Shown here piece by piece: positions 31,045-40,134 of a stretch of 64,000 bases of DNA. Every line of letters starts with the position of its first letter. Position 1 is the stretch's first letter. The stretch is from Myxococcota bacterium (GTDB lineage: Bacteria; Myxococcota_A; UBA796; UBA2385). A model generated the notes under the pieces. That model was not told the DNA's origin and did no database searches. It was given only the letters and a program-made list of their open reading frames with translations. Position numbers and translations under genes: made by a program. The DNA is taken from NCBI GenBank assembly GCA_023150805.1, contig JAKLKF010000012.1, positions 1 through 64,000 of the forward strand, given 5' to 3'.

Positions 31045-31935
31045 GTGGACCGACGACGCTTCCAGGACGAGTTCCAGGCCGCCATGCAAGCGGAGGGGGT
31101 GCGGCCGCTGAGGCAGGCGACGCCGCGCAGCGGCCCGGTGCAGGCGAAGGTGCCCACCCCGCCGAGCCCGGTCCCGCCCTCTCCGGTGCCGGCCGAGCGG
31201 GACGCCCTGCGGGCCGAGCGGGACGCACTGCGGGCCGAGCGGGACGCGCTCCGGTCCGAGCGGGACGCGCTCCGCGCCGAGCGGGACGCGCTCCAGGCCA
31301 TCAGCGACGCCCTGCGGGCCGAGCGCGACGAGGCCCTCGGCGCCCTGCAGCGGGAGCAGGCCCGCGGCGCGGCGCTGGACCAGGAGCGCCGGTCGCTGCA
31401 GCGCCGGCTGGCGCAGGCCGTGGCGCCGCCGGACACGGCCGTGGCGCCGCCGGACACGGCCGTGGCGCCGCCGGCCCCGGGCGCGGCGGCCGAGCCCGGA
31501 ACCGCGGAGGCGGGCGACGACCCGGATCCCCCGACGGCGGCCGCCCCGATCGACGCCGCCTGGGCCGCCTTCACCCGCGCCTGCGCCCGGGCCGGGCGCC
31601 ACCGGGTGCTGATCGTCGGCGGCTCGCCCGCCTACCACACCGCCCTGCGGGAGCGCGCGGCCCAGGGGGGGCCCCGGCTGCGGCTGGTGGACGGGGAGGC
31701 GCGCCGCACCCTGGCCCAGGCCCGCCGGGACGAGGCCAAGGCCGACCTCCTGGTGATCTGGGGCGCGACCATCCTGCCGCACAGCACCTCGGAGCTCTAC
31801 GGCCGCGGCGCGCTGAAGCCGGTGCGCATCCCCCACCGCGGCATCGCCGGGATGCTGACGAAGGTGGCGGAGGCGCTGGACCTCGGGGCATCCGGGCCGC
31901 GCTCCGGGGCCGTGGGACGCCTGCCACCCGGATAG
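31045..31935 (+). CDS. Coiled-coil protein with C-terminal DUF2325-like domain
   Basis: (ERDALRA)n heptads; C-terminal HRVLIVGGSPAYHTALRERAAQGG...ADLLVIWGATILPHSTSELYG...IPHRGI. GTG 31045 follows an aggagg; the upstream extension in the ORF track is doubtful. Confidence 0.6.
   Translation: MDRRRFQDEFQAAMQAEGVRPLRQATPRSGPVQAKVPTPPSPVPPSPVPAERDALRAERDALRAERDALRSERDALRAERDALQAISDALRAERDEALGALQREQARGAALDQERRSLQRRLAQAVAPPDTAVAPPDTAVAPPAPGAAAEPGTAEAGDDPDPPTAAAPIDAAWAAFTRACARAGRHRVLIVGGSPAYHTALRERAAQGGPRLRLVDGEARRTLAQARRDEAKADLLVIWGATILPHSTSELYGRGALKPVRIPHRGIAGMLTKVAEALDLGASGPRSGAVGRLPPG
31195..31335 (+). repeat. 21-nt tandem repeat (about 7 copies) encoding ERDALRA heptads
   Basis: gagcgggacgc[gca]ct[gc]cg[gc][gt]cc units read directly; one unit begins atcagc. 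Confidence 0.9.
31420..31482 (+). repeat. 3 x 21-nt tandem repeat encoding VAPPDTA
   Basis: gtggcgccgccggacacggcc twice exactly, then gtggcgccgccggccccgggc. Confidence 0.9.
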
Positions 31936-31944
31936 CCCGGGCCG

Positions 31945-33420
31945 GTGTCCCCGATCCCTCCCGCGCTGCTGACCTGGGCCCTGGGGGCCGGCGCCGCCCT
32001 CGCGGCAGGGTTGCCGGACGCCGCCGCGCTGCCGCCCGACGCCGCGCCGCCGCCCGACGACGCGGCGGCGCTCGCCCGCATGCAGGCCGACGTGGCGTGG
32101 ATGGTCGAGGCGCTGGGGCCCCGACCGGCCGGCGGAGAGGCCGAGGCGAAGGCCGCCGCGGGGGTCGCGGCCCGCCTGGACGCGGCGGGCTGGCGACCGG
32201 AGGTGGTGGGGTGCCCGCTCTGCGTGGTGGCCTGCCGCGGCGCGGGCCGCCGCCTGTTCCTGGCGCACCTGGACAGCGTGCCGGGGACCGCGGGCGCGGT
32301 GGACAACGCCGCGGGCGTCGCGGCCCTGCTGGAGCTGGCGCGGAGCACGTCCAGCGAGGACCTGTGCCTGGGCTTCCCGGCGGCCGAGGAGGCGGGCCTG
32401 CTGGGCAGCGCGGCCATGGCCGCGGCCTGGCCGGCGCCCCTGCCGGAGCTGGTGGTGGCGCTCGACCTGACCGGCCACGGGCGCCTGTCGGTCACGGGCC
32501 TGGGCCCGCGCTGGGGGGGCGCGGACCTGCGCTGGCTGCGGGAGCACGCGCCGGTCGACAGCCCCTACGCCTACCGGGTGGTGAGCCGGGCCCTGCCCGG
32601 GATGGAGCGCAGCGACCACCGCCCCTTCGCCGACCGCGGCGCCCGCGCCCTGCACCTGCTGGGGCGAGGCCCCGGCGGGGTCTTCGACCGCTACCACCAG
32701 CCCGACGACGACCACGTCGAGGCCCCGGCGCTGGCGGAGCTGCTCGCGGCGCTCCAGGGCCTGGCGCGGGCGCCGTTGCCCCAGGGGCGGCCCGACGCCG
32801 CCGCCACGGTCGGCCCCCTGGTGCTGCCGGCCTGGGCCACCTGGTCGGTCCTCGCCGCGGCCCTGCTGCTCGGGCTGCACGACCTGCTGCGCCCCGCGCG
32901 GGGGCGCCCGGTCCTCGACCCGCTCCTGGACCTGGGCCGGGCCCTGCTGCGCTGCCTGCTGGCCAGCCTGGTCGCGGGCATCGCCCTGGCCGCCGCCACC
33001 CGGGCCGGCGCCTTCACCCCGACCCGGGGCGAGCTGACCGCCGCCCAGGTGATGGGCCTGCCGGCCAGCGGCTGGTGGACCGGCGCCCTGCCGGGCCTGG
33101 CCGCGGGCTGGCTGGCCTGGCTGCTGCTCCGCTGGCGCCTGGGCGGGCGCGGCTCCCCCACCCTGCCCGCCGCCCTGCTCGCCGCGCTGGCCCTGCGGGT
33201 CGACCCGCTCCTGGCCCTGCCCTTCGCCGCCGCGGGCCTGCTCGCCCGCGCCCACCCGCTGCTCGGCGCCCTGCCCGCCCTCTACCTGCTGTGGCCGGAC
33301 AAGCTGCGGGAGCTGGCCTTCCACGGCCTGCTCCCCCCCGCCGCCTGGGGCGCGCTCTGGCTGCTCACGTGGCCGGCCTTCGGGAGTTACGCGAGGCGGG
33401 CGAGGAGGGACCCCCGATGA
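31945..33420 (+). CDS. M28 family zinc peptidase with C-terminal transmembrane region
   Basis: LFLAHLDSVPGTAGAVDNAAGVAALLELAR...FPAAEEAGLLGSAAM; hydrophobic C-terminal third. Confidence 0.82.
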   Translation: MSPIPPALLTWALGAGAALAAGLPDAAALPPDAAPPPDDAAALARMQADVAWMVEALGPRPAGGEAEAKAAAGVAARLDAAGWRPEVVGCPLCVVACRGAGRRLFLAHLDSVPGTAGAVDNAAGVAALLELARSTSSEDLCLGFPAAEEAGLLGSAAMAAAWPAPLPELVVALDLTGHGRLSVTGLGPRWGGADLRWLREHAPVDSPYAYRVVSRALPGMERSDHRPFADRGARALHLLGRGPGGVFDRYHQPDDDHVEAPALAELLAALQGLARAPLPQGRPDAAATVGPLVLPAWATWSVLAAALLLGLHDLLRPARGRPVLDPLLDLGRALLRCLLASLVAGIALAAATRAGAFTPTRGELTAAQVMGLPASGWWTGALPGLAAGWLAWLLLRWRLGGRGSPTLPAALLAALALRVDPLLALPFAAAGLLARAHPLLGALPALYLLWPDKLRELAFHGLLPPAAWGALWLLTWPAFGSYARRARRDPR

Positions 33421-34346
33421 GCGACCAGCCCGAGGCCGGACCTGCGCCCCGACCCCGGCCCAGCCGTGCCTACCGCCTGGCCATGGCCGCCGAGCGCCGC
33501 GTCGCCAAGGCCACGCGCCTGGCCGCCGCCAGCCGCGGCGAGGCCGTCTCCAAGGAAGAGGTCAAGCTGCGGTCGACCGTGGGCTACCAGCTCCACGCCG
33601 TCGTGCACCGCCCGACCGGGGGCCACCCCGAGACCGCGCCGGAGGGGCGGCTGCCCGCGGTGGTGCTCTGCCCTGGGATCGACGACGACGGCAGCGTCTT
33701 CGACAGCCTGCTGGCGCCGATCAGCGCCGACGAGGTCGCCCGCCTGGGCTGCGTCGCCCTGCGCTTCGACCCCGCCGGCCGCGGCCGCTCCTGGGGCGAG
33801 GAGGACTACGGCGGCCCCGAGCACCAGGACGACGTGGCGACCTGCGTGCGCTACCTGGCCGGCCGGGCCGACGTCGACCCGCGCCGCATCGGCATCCTCT
33901 GCATCTCGCTGGGCGTCGGCATGGGGGTGGGCGCCGCCGCCCGGCCCGACGTCGACGTCGCCTGGGTGCTCGACTGGGAGGGCCCCTGCGACCGCGAGAT
34001 CATCACCGCCGGCGGGGCGCGCATGGCGCCGGCGGCGGGCCACACCCTGGACGACGACGTGTACTGGCTGCCCCGCGAGGCGGTGCGCCACCTGGGCAGG
34101 CTGCGCTGCCCCTACGTGCGCCTGCAGGCCGAGCGCGACCACGCCCAGCCCGGCGAGACCCGCCACGCCACGCGCATGCTCCACGCCGCCGCCGCCGCCC
34201 AGGCCGCCGGCACCCTGCCGTGGTTCCAGGTCAACTACCACCCGCGCAACGAGCTGCCGCCGCGGCCGGAGTGGCTGCGCCCCGGCACCCTGGCCGCACG
34301 CCGGGCGCTGCTGCGCAAGCTCAGGGTGCTGACGGCGGAGCGCTGA
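33417..34346 (+). CDS. Alpha/beta hydrolase
   Basis: LPAVVLCPGIDDDGSVFDSL...LRFDPAGRGRSWG...RIGILCISLGVGMG (G/C-x-S-x-G elbow); ATGA overlap. Confidence 0.78.
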   Translation: MSDQPEAGPAPRPRPSRAYRLAMAAERRVAKATRLAAASRGEAVSKEEVKLRSTVGYQLHAVVHRPTGGHPETAPEGRLPAVVLCPGIDDDGSVFDSLLAPISADEVARLGCVALRFDPAGRGRSWGEEDYGGPEHQDDVATCVRYLAGRADVDPRRIGILCISLGVGMGVGAAARPDVDVAWVLDWEGPCDREIITAGGARMAPAAGHTLDDDVYWLPREAVRHLGRLRCPYVRLQAERDHAQPGETRHATRMLHAAAAAQAAGTLPWFQVNYHPRNELPPRPEWLRPGTLAARRALLRKLRVLTAER

Positions 34347-36429
34347 GCGTCGCGCCCGAGCTCCCCGCCGGCTCGGCGCAGCCCTCCAGCCGGTAGATGC
34401 CCAGGCGCAGGCGCCCGTCCTCCACCCAGGCCGGGTCGATCCGCCCGTCCAGGTCCGAGCGCGCGGGAACCCACACCTCGTCCACCGGTACCAGGGTGCA
34501 GGCCGCGGCCGCCTGCGGGCAGCCGTCGGCCGGCCGACGCGCCCGCACCTCGCCGCGCTCCACGGTGACCTCGCTCTCGAAGCAGGTGAGCCCCAGGAGC
34601 ACGAGCTGGCCGGTCTGCGGCGGCGCCGAGGACGCGGCCACCTGCACCAGGCCCGGCCGCAGGGTGGACAGCACCACCGCCATGTCGCGGGCCTTGTCCT
34701 GCAGCTCGGCCCGGCTGCCGTCGTCGTAGCGCAGCGCCGGGCCCTGGGGCAGGGTCGGCACCACCCGCGCCAGCCAGCGCCACTCGGCGTGCCGGGCGAA
34801 GTCCAGGCGCTGCCAGGCCAGGGGCAGGCCGACCAGTCCCACCGCGGCCGCCAGCAGCGCCGGTCGCGACAGGCGTGGCGCCAGGCCCCACGCCGCCAGG
34901 GCCAGCCAGCCCGGCATGGCCAGCAGCTGCAGCCGCCAGGCGTCGGCCAGCGGCCAGCTCTTGGCCAGCAGGACGCCGGTCCCCAGCACCCACAGCACCC
35001 AGGGCGCCAGGGGGCGCCAGGCGCGGCGCGCGGAGGCCAGGGCCAGGGCCACGCCGACCCAGAGCAGGGGCGAGGTCCAGGCCGCGTCCATGAACAGGTG
35101 GATCGGGTGGCGGCGGCTCTCCCAGGCCGGCAGCAGCGCCATCGGCAGGAAGCCGGGCTGCAGGATCTTCGAGGGGACCAGCGGGCCGTCGTCGCGCACC
35201 GGCGGCAGCTCCGCCAGGCGCAGCAGGACCAGGGCGCCGCCGAGCAGCAGGGCCAGCCATGGCCCCCCGTCCCGCAGCGCCGCGCGCCCCCGCAGGGCGA
35301 AGGGCACGGCGGCGACCGCCGGCAGCAGCAGCAGCCCCTCGGGCCGGACGTGGCAGGCCAGCCCCGCCGCGAGGCCGGCCAGCGCCCCCGCGGCCAGGCC
35401 CGAGAGCCCCCGGTCCGCGTGCGCCGCCGCCGCGGCGCCGACCAGGGCCAGCGCCAGCGTCGGCACCGACATCTCCTCGGTCGGCGCGAGCAGCACCGCC
35501 AGGGGCAGGGCCGCCAGCGACAGGCCCGCCACGCGCGCCGCCGCGGGCGAGGCGGGGCGCAGCGCCGCCCACAGGGCCACCGGCGCCACCGTCGCGAGGA
35601 GCCGGTTGGCCAGGAAGACGGTCGCCGGCTCCGCTCCCAGCAGGGACACGGCCGGCGCCATCACCGTCGGCCAGCCCTGCCCGTACAGGTCGGGCGAGGA
35701 GCTCAGCCCCATGGCCATGACCAGCTTCTCGTAGCCGGCCAGCCCGCCGTTGAAGACCACCGGAGAGGCCAGCCCGAAGCGGGCCAGGGCCGACAGCCCC
35801 GCCACCAGGGCGAGGTCGCGCCAGCCCGGCCGATCCAGCCTGCGGGCCCCGGCCAGCGCGAGCCCGACCGTGAGCGCGACCACCGCCGCCCCCACCCCCC
35901 GCAGGTAGCCGACCGGCGCCTGGGGGATCCCCAAGCGCTCCGCCCCCGGCCCCCCACCATCGGCCGAGGGCATGCTGCCCGGCGTGGCCGCGGTGATCGT
36001 CGGCCCCAGGCGCAGGCCCTCGCCCCGCTCGTCCAGCCGCGCGCAGAGGGCGGCGTGCACCTGCTCCTCCACCGTGGCGGGGGGCCGCTCTCCCTCGTGC
36101 CACGGGTCCTCGGGCACCGGGCCCACCAGCTCCCAGCGCGGGAACAGGGTCAGCCCGTGGTGGGAGCAGATCCCGGCGCGGCCGCCCTTCTCCTCCACCA
36201 CCTCCACCGGCGGCAGGGACTGTCCCGGCGCCTCCAGGTGGAGCCGCTCGAACTCGGGGTGGGTCTCCACGCGGACCACGGTCGCCGGTCCGACCGCCTC
36301 CCCCACGCCCAGCCACCGCCCAGGGCCGTCCAGCCCGGGCTGCGCGGCCACCCGCGCCGCGCCCGGAGAGGGCTCCGCGCGGCCGGGCAGGGCCAGCAAG
36401 GCGAGCAGCGGGAGGAGCGGCCAGGGCAT
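34321..36429 (-). CDS. Polytopic membrane protein, possible glycosyltransferase-like
   Basis: N-terminal signal, soluble segment, then multiple TM segments (PVGYLRGVGAAVVALTVGLALAG...). Confidence 0.6.
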   Translation of the reverse strand: MPWPLLPLLALLALPGRAEPSPGAARVAAQPGLDGPGRWLGVGEAVGPATVVRVETHPEFERLHLEAPGQSLPPVEVVEEKGGRAGICSHHGLTLFPRWELVGPVPEDPWHEGERPPATVEEQVHAALCARLDERGEGLRLGPTITAATPGSMPSADGGGPGAERLGIPQAPVGYLRGVGAAVVALTVGLALAGARRLDRPGWRDLALVAGLSALARFGLASPVVFNGGLAGYEKLVMAMGLSSSPDLYGQGWPTVMAPAVSLLGAEPATVFLANRLLATVAPVALWAALRPASPAAARVAGLSLAALPLAVLLAPTEEMSVPTLALALVGAAAAAHADRGLSGLAAGALAGLAAGLACHVRPEGLLLLPAVAAVPFALRGRAALRDGGPWLALLLGGALVLLRLAELPPVRDDGPLVPSKILQPGFLPMALLPAWESRRHPIHLFMDAAWTSPLLWVGVALALASARRAWRPLAPWVLWVLGTGVLLAKSWPLADAWRLQLLAMPGWLALAAWGLAPRLSRPALLAAAVGLVGLPLAWQRLDFARHAEWRWLARVVPTLPQGPALRYDDGSRAELQDKARDMAVVLSTLRPGLVQVAASSAPPQTGQLVLLGLTCFESEVTVERGEVRARRPADGCPQAAAACTLVPVDEVWVPARSDLDGRIDPAWVEDGRLRLGIYRLEGCAEPAGSSGATLSAPPSAP

Positions 36430-36468
36430 CGGCGGAGGTTATCGCCTCCCCTCGCCTCCGGAGCGCCG

Positions 36469-37167
36469 GTGTCCTCCTTCCCCTCCCCTCCCCTGGCCTC
36501 CTCCTCCCCGCGCCTGGACGCCCTGTGGCGCGCCGTGCAGCCCCTGCTGCCCACGGCCGACCTCGCCCACGACCGCGACCACGTCCTGCGGGTGACCGCC
36601 TGGGCCCGGCGCCTGGCGCCCGAGGCGGGCGCCGACCCCGAGCTGGCCGTCGCCGCCGCGCTGGTGCACGACCTGGTCAACATCCCCAAGGACAGCCCCG
36701 ACCGGCCGCTGGGCAGCGAGGCCAGCGCCGCCGCCAGCCGCGGCCACCTGGAGGCCGCCGGCTTCACCCCGGCCGAGGTCGCGCAGGTGGTCGAGGCCGT
36801 GCGTACCTGCTCCTGGTCGCGCGGCCACGCCCCCACCGGGCCCCTGGGCCGCGTGCTCCAGGACGCCGACCGCCTCGACGCCCTGGGCGCCGTCGGCCTG
36901 GCGCGCAACCTGGCCTGCGCCCAGTCCTTCGCCGCCCGCTCGCCCTCGCGCTTCTACGACCCGGCCGACCCGCTGGGCAGCTCGGGCCGCCCCCTCGACG
37001 ACGTGCGCAACGCCGCCGACCACTTCTTCGTCAAGCTCCAGCACCTCGCGCGGGGCATGCACACCGCCACGGCCCGCGCCGAGGCCGCGCGAAGGCAGGC
37101 GTTCATGGAGGCCTTCCTGGGACGACTTGCCGCAGAGGCGGAGGTGGCTGCGGATCTTGCTGACTGA
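36469..37167 (+). CDS. HD domain phosphohydrolase
   Basis: DLAHDRDHVLRVTAWARRLA...AALVHDLVNIPKDSP...VLQDADRLDALGAVGLAR. Confidence 0.88.
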   Translation: MSSFPSPPLASSSPRLDALWRAVQPLLPTADLAHDRDHVLRVTAWARRLAPEAGADPELAVAAALVHDLVNIPKDSPDRPLGSEASAAASRGHLEAAGFTPAEVAQVVEAVRTCSWSRGHAPTGPLGRVLQDADRLDALGAVGLARNLACAQSFAARSPSRFYDPADPLGSSGRPLDDVRNAADHFFVKLQHLARGMHTATARAEAARRQAFMEAFLGRLAAEAEVAADLAD

Positions 37168-37170
37168 CGT

Positions 37171-38640
37171 TTGTCAGTCTACCTTGTGGGCGTGATCCCG
37201 ACGCTCGCCATCCTGGCCGCCGCCGCCCTGACGGGCTGCCAGCCGGCCTGCCCCCCCTTCGACCAGGTGGAGGTCGAGGATCCCCAGGGCCTGCTGGTCC
37301 CGACCGCGCGCCAGGGCATCCAGCAGGCGATCGACGACTTCGCCGCCTGGACCGCCCGCGACGGCGTGTGCGTGCCCGCCGTGCAGGTCGTGGACGACCG
37401 CGGCCACTGGTGGGCCGGCTACTACCTGCGGCCGGGCGCGCCGATCCGCGTCGGGCCCTACCCCACGCGCAGCTACGACCTGACCCTGCACGAGCTCTGC
37501 CACGCCATCGACGAGGTCGAGGGCATCGTGGACCTGCACCCCCGCCACTTCCACGAGGGCCTGGTCGACGACGGCCGCTACTGGACGCCGGCGCTGCGAC
37601 GGGCCGAGGGCTTCGCCCGGCTCTGCGACGACGGCCCCGTCGACGCCGCGATGCGCCGTCGCCTGGTGGAGGAGTGCGGGATCGAGATGGCGCTCCTGCC
37701 CCAGCGCGAGCTGCTCCAGGACCAGGTCTTCGCGGGCGTCGCGGCCCTGCCCTGGGACGCGCCCGCCTGGGATGCCGCCGCGCAGCCGGCCCGCGCCCTG
37801 GTCGCGCTGGACGCGGAGTGGACGGCGCTGAGCGGGCGCCTGGCCCTGCCCGGGCAGGAGCTGGTCCTGGCCCGCCCCGCGGCGCCCGGCCGGGAGCGCC
37901 CGGACGGGATCCTGCTGCTCGCCCTGGACGCGGCGACCGGCGCGGGTGTCCCCGTGGCGCGGCTGGACCCGGGGGACCTTGCCCTCGACCCGCTGGCGCT
38001 CGCGGGCTTCACCTTGCTGCCCGGGGACGCCGGGCCGCTGGCCCTCTCCCTGGCGCCCGGGCGGCCCGGTTGGCGGCTGGACCCCGAGACGGGCGCCTCG
38101 GCGCGCCTGCCCTGGTCCTCCCCCGCGCCCACGACGCGCTGGCCGCTGGCCGAGCTGGGGGGGCGGCTGCTGGTGCAGGAGGCGGACGATCGCTGGGCCC
38201 TGGCCCTGCTCGACCCGGAGAGCGGCGAGGCGCAGGCCGTCGGCTGGGCGCGGGACCTGCTGGTGGAGCGGGTCGCGGTGGACGAGGAGGGTGCCTGGCT
38301 GTGGGCCTGGGAGGAGGGGCTGCTGCGGCTGTCGGCCGAGGGGACCCTGTCCGTCGCGGCCGCGCTGCCCGCCGGGGTGGACGCGCGAGACGCGCTGCCG
38401 CTGGCCGACGGGCGGTGGGCGGTCCAGGTCGCGGCGCTCGACGCCGCCGACCAGGCCCGGGCCGCCGTCGTGCTGGCCGACCCGCTCGCCGCGGACCCCG
38501 TCGACCGCTGGGCCACGCCCGCCGACCTGTGCACGCAGGTGCACGACCCGGGCGCCTGGTCGCTCGCCCCCACGCCCGAGGGCGTCGGCCTGCGCGACGG
38601 CCAGCGGCAGGTCGCCCTGGGGGCTCCCCGCGGCCGCTGA
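37171..38640 (+). CDS. Putative lipoprotein with HExxH (HELCH) zincin-like motif
   Basis: Lipobox AAAALTGCQPAC; LTLHELCHAIDEVEGIVDLHPRHFHE; start could be TTG 37171, GTG 37186 or GTG 37192. Confidence 0.65.
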   Translation: MSVYLVGVIPTLAILAAAALTGCQPACPPFDQVEVEDPQGLLVPTARQGIQQAIDDFAAWTARDGVCVPAVQVVDDRGHWWAGYYLRPGAPIRVGPYPTRSYDLTLHELCHAIDEVEGIVDLHPRHFHEGLVDDGRYWTPALRRAEGFARLCDDGPVDAAMRRRLVEECGIEMALLPQRELLQDQVFAGVAALPWDAPAWDAAAQPARALVALDAEWTALSGRLALPGQELVLARPAAPGRERPDGILLLALDAATGAGVPVARLDPGDLALDPLALAGFTLLPGDAGPLALSLAPGRPGWRLDPETGASARLPWSSPAPTTRWPLAELGGRLLVQEADDRWALALLDPESGEAQAVGWARDLLVERVAVDEEGAWLWAWEEGLLRLSAEGTLSVAAALPAGVDARDALPLADGRWAVQVAALDAADQARAAVVLADPLAADPVDRWATPADLCTQVHDPGAWSLAPTPEGVGLRDGQRQVALGAPRGR

Positions 38641-38658
38641 GGGCGCTACTCTCCAGGC

Positions 38659-40131
38659 ATGCTCCTGGTCCTGGCCATGCTCGGCTGTCGCCGAGACTGC
38701 GCCACCTTCGACGACATGACGGTCGCCGACCCGGAGGGGCTGTTGGTCCCCTCCTCCCGCTGGGGCATCGAGCAGGCCCTGGTCGACTTCGCGACCTGGA
38801 CCGGGCGCGACGGGGTCTGCGTGCCCGGGATCGAGGTGGTCGACGACCGGGAGGAGTGGTGGGGCGGGCTGTACCGCGGGCCCGGCCGGCCGATCCTGGT
38901 CGGCCCCGACCCGGACGGCACCCACCAGCTCACCGTGCACGAGCTGTGTCACGCGCTGGACGAGGACGAGGGCATCGTCGAGGCCCACGGCCGCCTCTTC
39001 CACGAGGACCTGCTCGACAGCGACAACTACAAGCGCACGGACACCCGCCGGGCCGAGGTCTTCGCCCGCCTGTGCGACGACGGCCCCCAGCCGGTCGCCC
39101 TGCTGCAGCGGCTGCACGACGAGTGTGGGATCGAGGTGGAGGACCTGCTCCAGCGGCAGTTCCTGGCCGAGCACGTCTGGCTGGGCGTGACGCCGACGGA
39201 CTGGGCCACCCCGGGCTACGACGGCGCCCCGGGGCTGGCGCGGCCCCTGTCGGACGACGGCGCCGCGTGGAACCCGGTGTCCGCCACGACCGAACACCAG
39301 GGGTCTCGCTGGACCCTGGCCCGGTATGACACAACGCCCGAGTGGCTGGGAGGGGGACGTCCCGGCGGGCCCGAGGGGCTGTGGCTGGTCGAGCAGGAGC
39401 TCGATCAATGGCGGGTCCGCACGCGGGTGCCTGTCGATCTCGCGCCCTTCTCCATCGACGTGCTCGACACCCAGGGGCTGTACCTGGTCCCGGGCGACGA
39501 TGGTCTGTACGTGATGGCGCGCGCTGGCGACCGTCCATCCTGGCACCTGGATCCGGCCACTGGCCAGCTCACGCGCGTGCCGGCGTTGGCGCCGCTTGCG
39601 TGGGAACAACCCGTCGCCGTCGCTGCCGGCCGGGTACTCCGACGAAGCTGGGTGGATCCGGAGCTGCCCACCGTGACGCTGCACGAGCTGGCCGATGGCA
39701 GCCCCGTGCCGCTCGACCTGCCCCTCGATCCCTGGGGGCAGGCCTACCACGCCTTCACCCCGGTCCTGGACGGTTCGTCGGTCTGGACCTGGGAGCTGGA
39801 AGGGCTGGCCGAGCTGGATCTCGCCTCGGCCACAGTCCGGCTTCGCTACCCCCTCCCCCCCGACCAGTCCATCGGCAGCGCGGTTCGCTCCGCGGACGGC
39901 CGCTGGGGGCTGGAGCACTGGATCTACCCGACGGCCCGCGGGCCGGTCGGAACCGTGCTCCTGCTCGACCCCCTCACCGGGCAGACCCAGGCCCCCGAGC
40001 ACCTGTGTGAGCAGGTCTTCGACCCCTACACCGAGAGCCTGGTCGCCACCAGCGATGGCCTGGGGATCCTGTCGTACGACACCGACGGGCTGGGACCGGA
40101 CCGCGACACGATCCGGGTCCTCGTCGAGTAG
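38659..40131 (+). CDS. Putative lipoprotein with HExxH (HELCH) zincin-like motif (tandem paralogue)
   Basis: MLLVLAMLGCRRDC lipobox; LTVHELCHALDEDEGIVEAHGRLFHE; collinear similarity to the upstream protein. Confidence 0.68.
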   Translation: MLLVLAMLGCRRDCATFDDMTVADPEGLLVPSSRWGIEQALVDFATWTGRDGVCVPGIEVVDDREEWWGGLYRGPGRPILVGPDPDGTHQLTVHELCHALDEDEGIVEAHGRLFHEDLLDSDNYKRTDTRRAEVFARLCDDGPQPVALLQRLHDECGIEVEDLLQRQFLAEHVWLGVTPTDWATPGYDGAPGLARPLSDDGAAWNPVSATTEHQGSRWTLARYDTTPEWLGGGRPGGPEGLWLVEQELDQWRVRTRVPVDLAPFSIDVLDTQGLYLVPGDDGLYVMARAGDRPSWHLDPATGQLTRVPALAPLAWEQPVAVAAGRVLRRSWVDPELPTVTLHELADGSPVPLDLPLDPWGQAYHAFTPVLDGSSVWTWELEGLAELDLASATVRLRYPLPPDQSIGSAVRSADGRWGLEHWIYPTARGPVGTVLLLDPLTGQTQAPEHLCEQVFDPYTESLVATSDGLGILSYDTDGLGPDRDTIRVLVE

Positions 40132-40134
40132 GCG

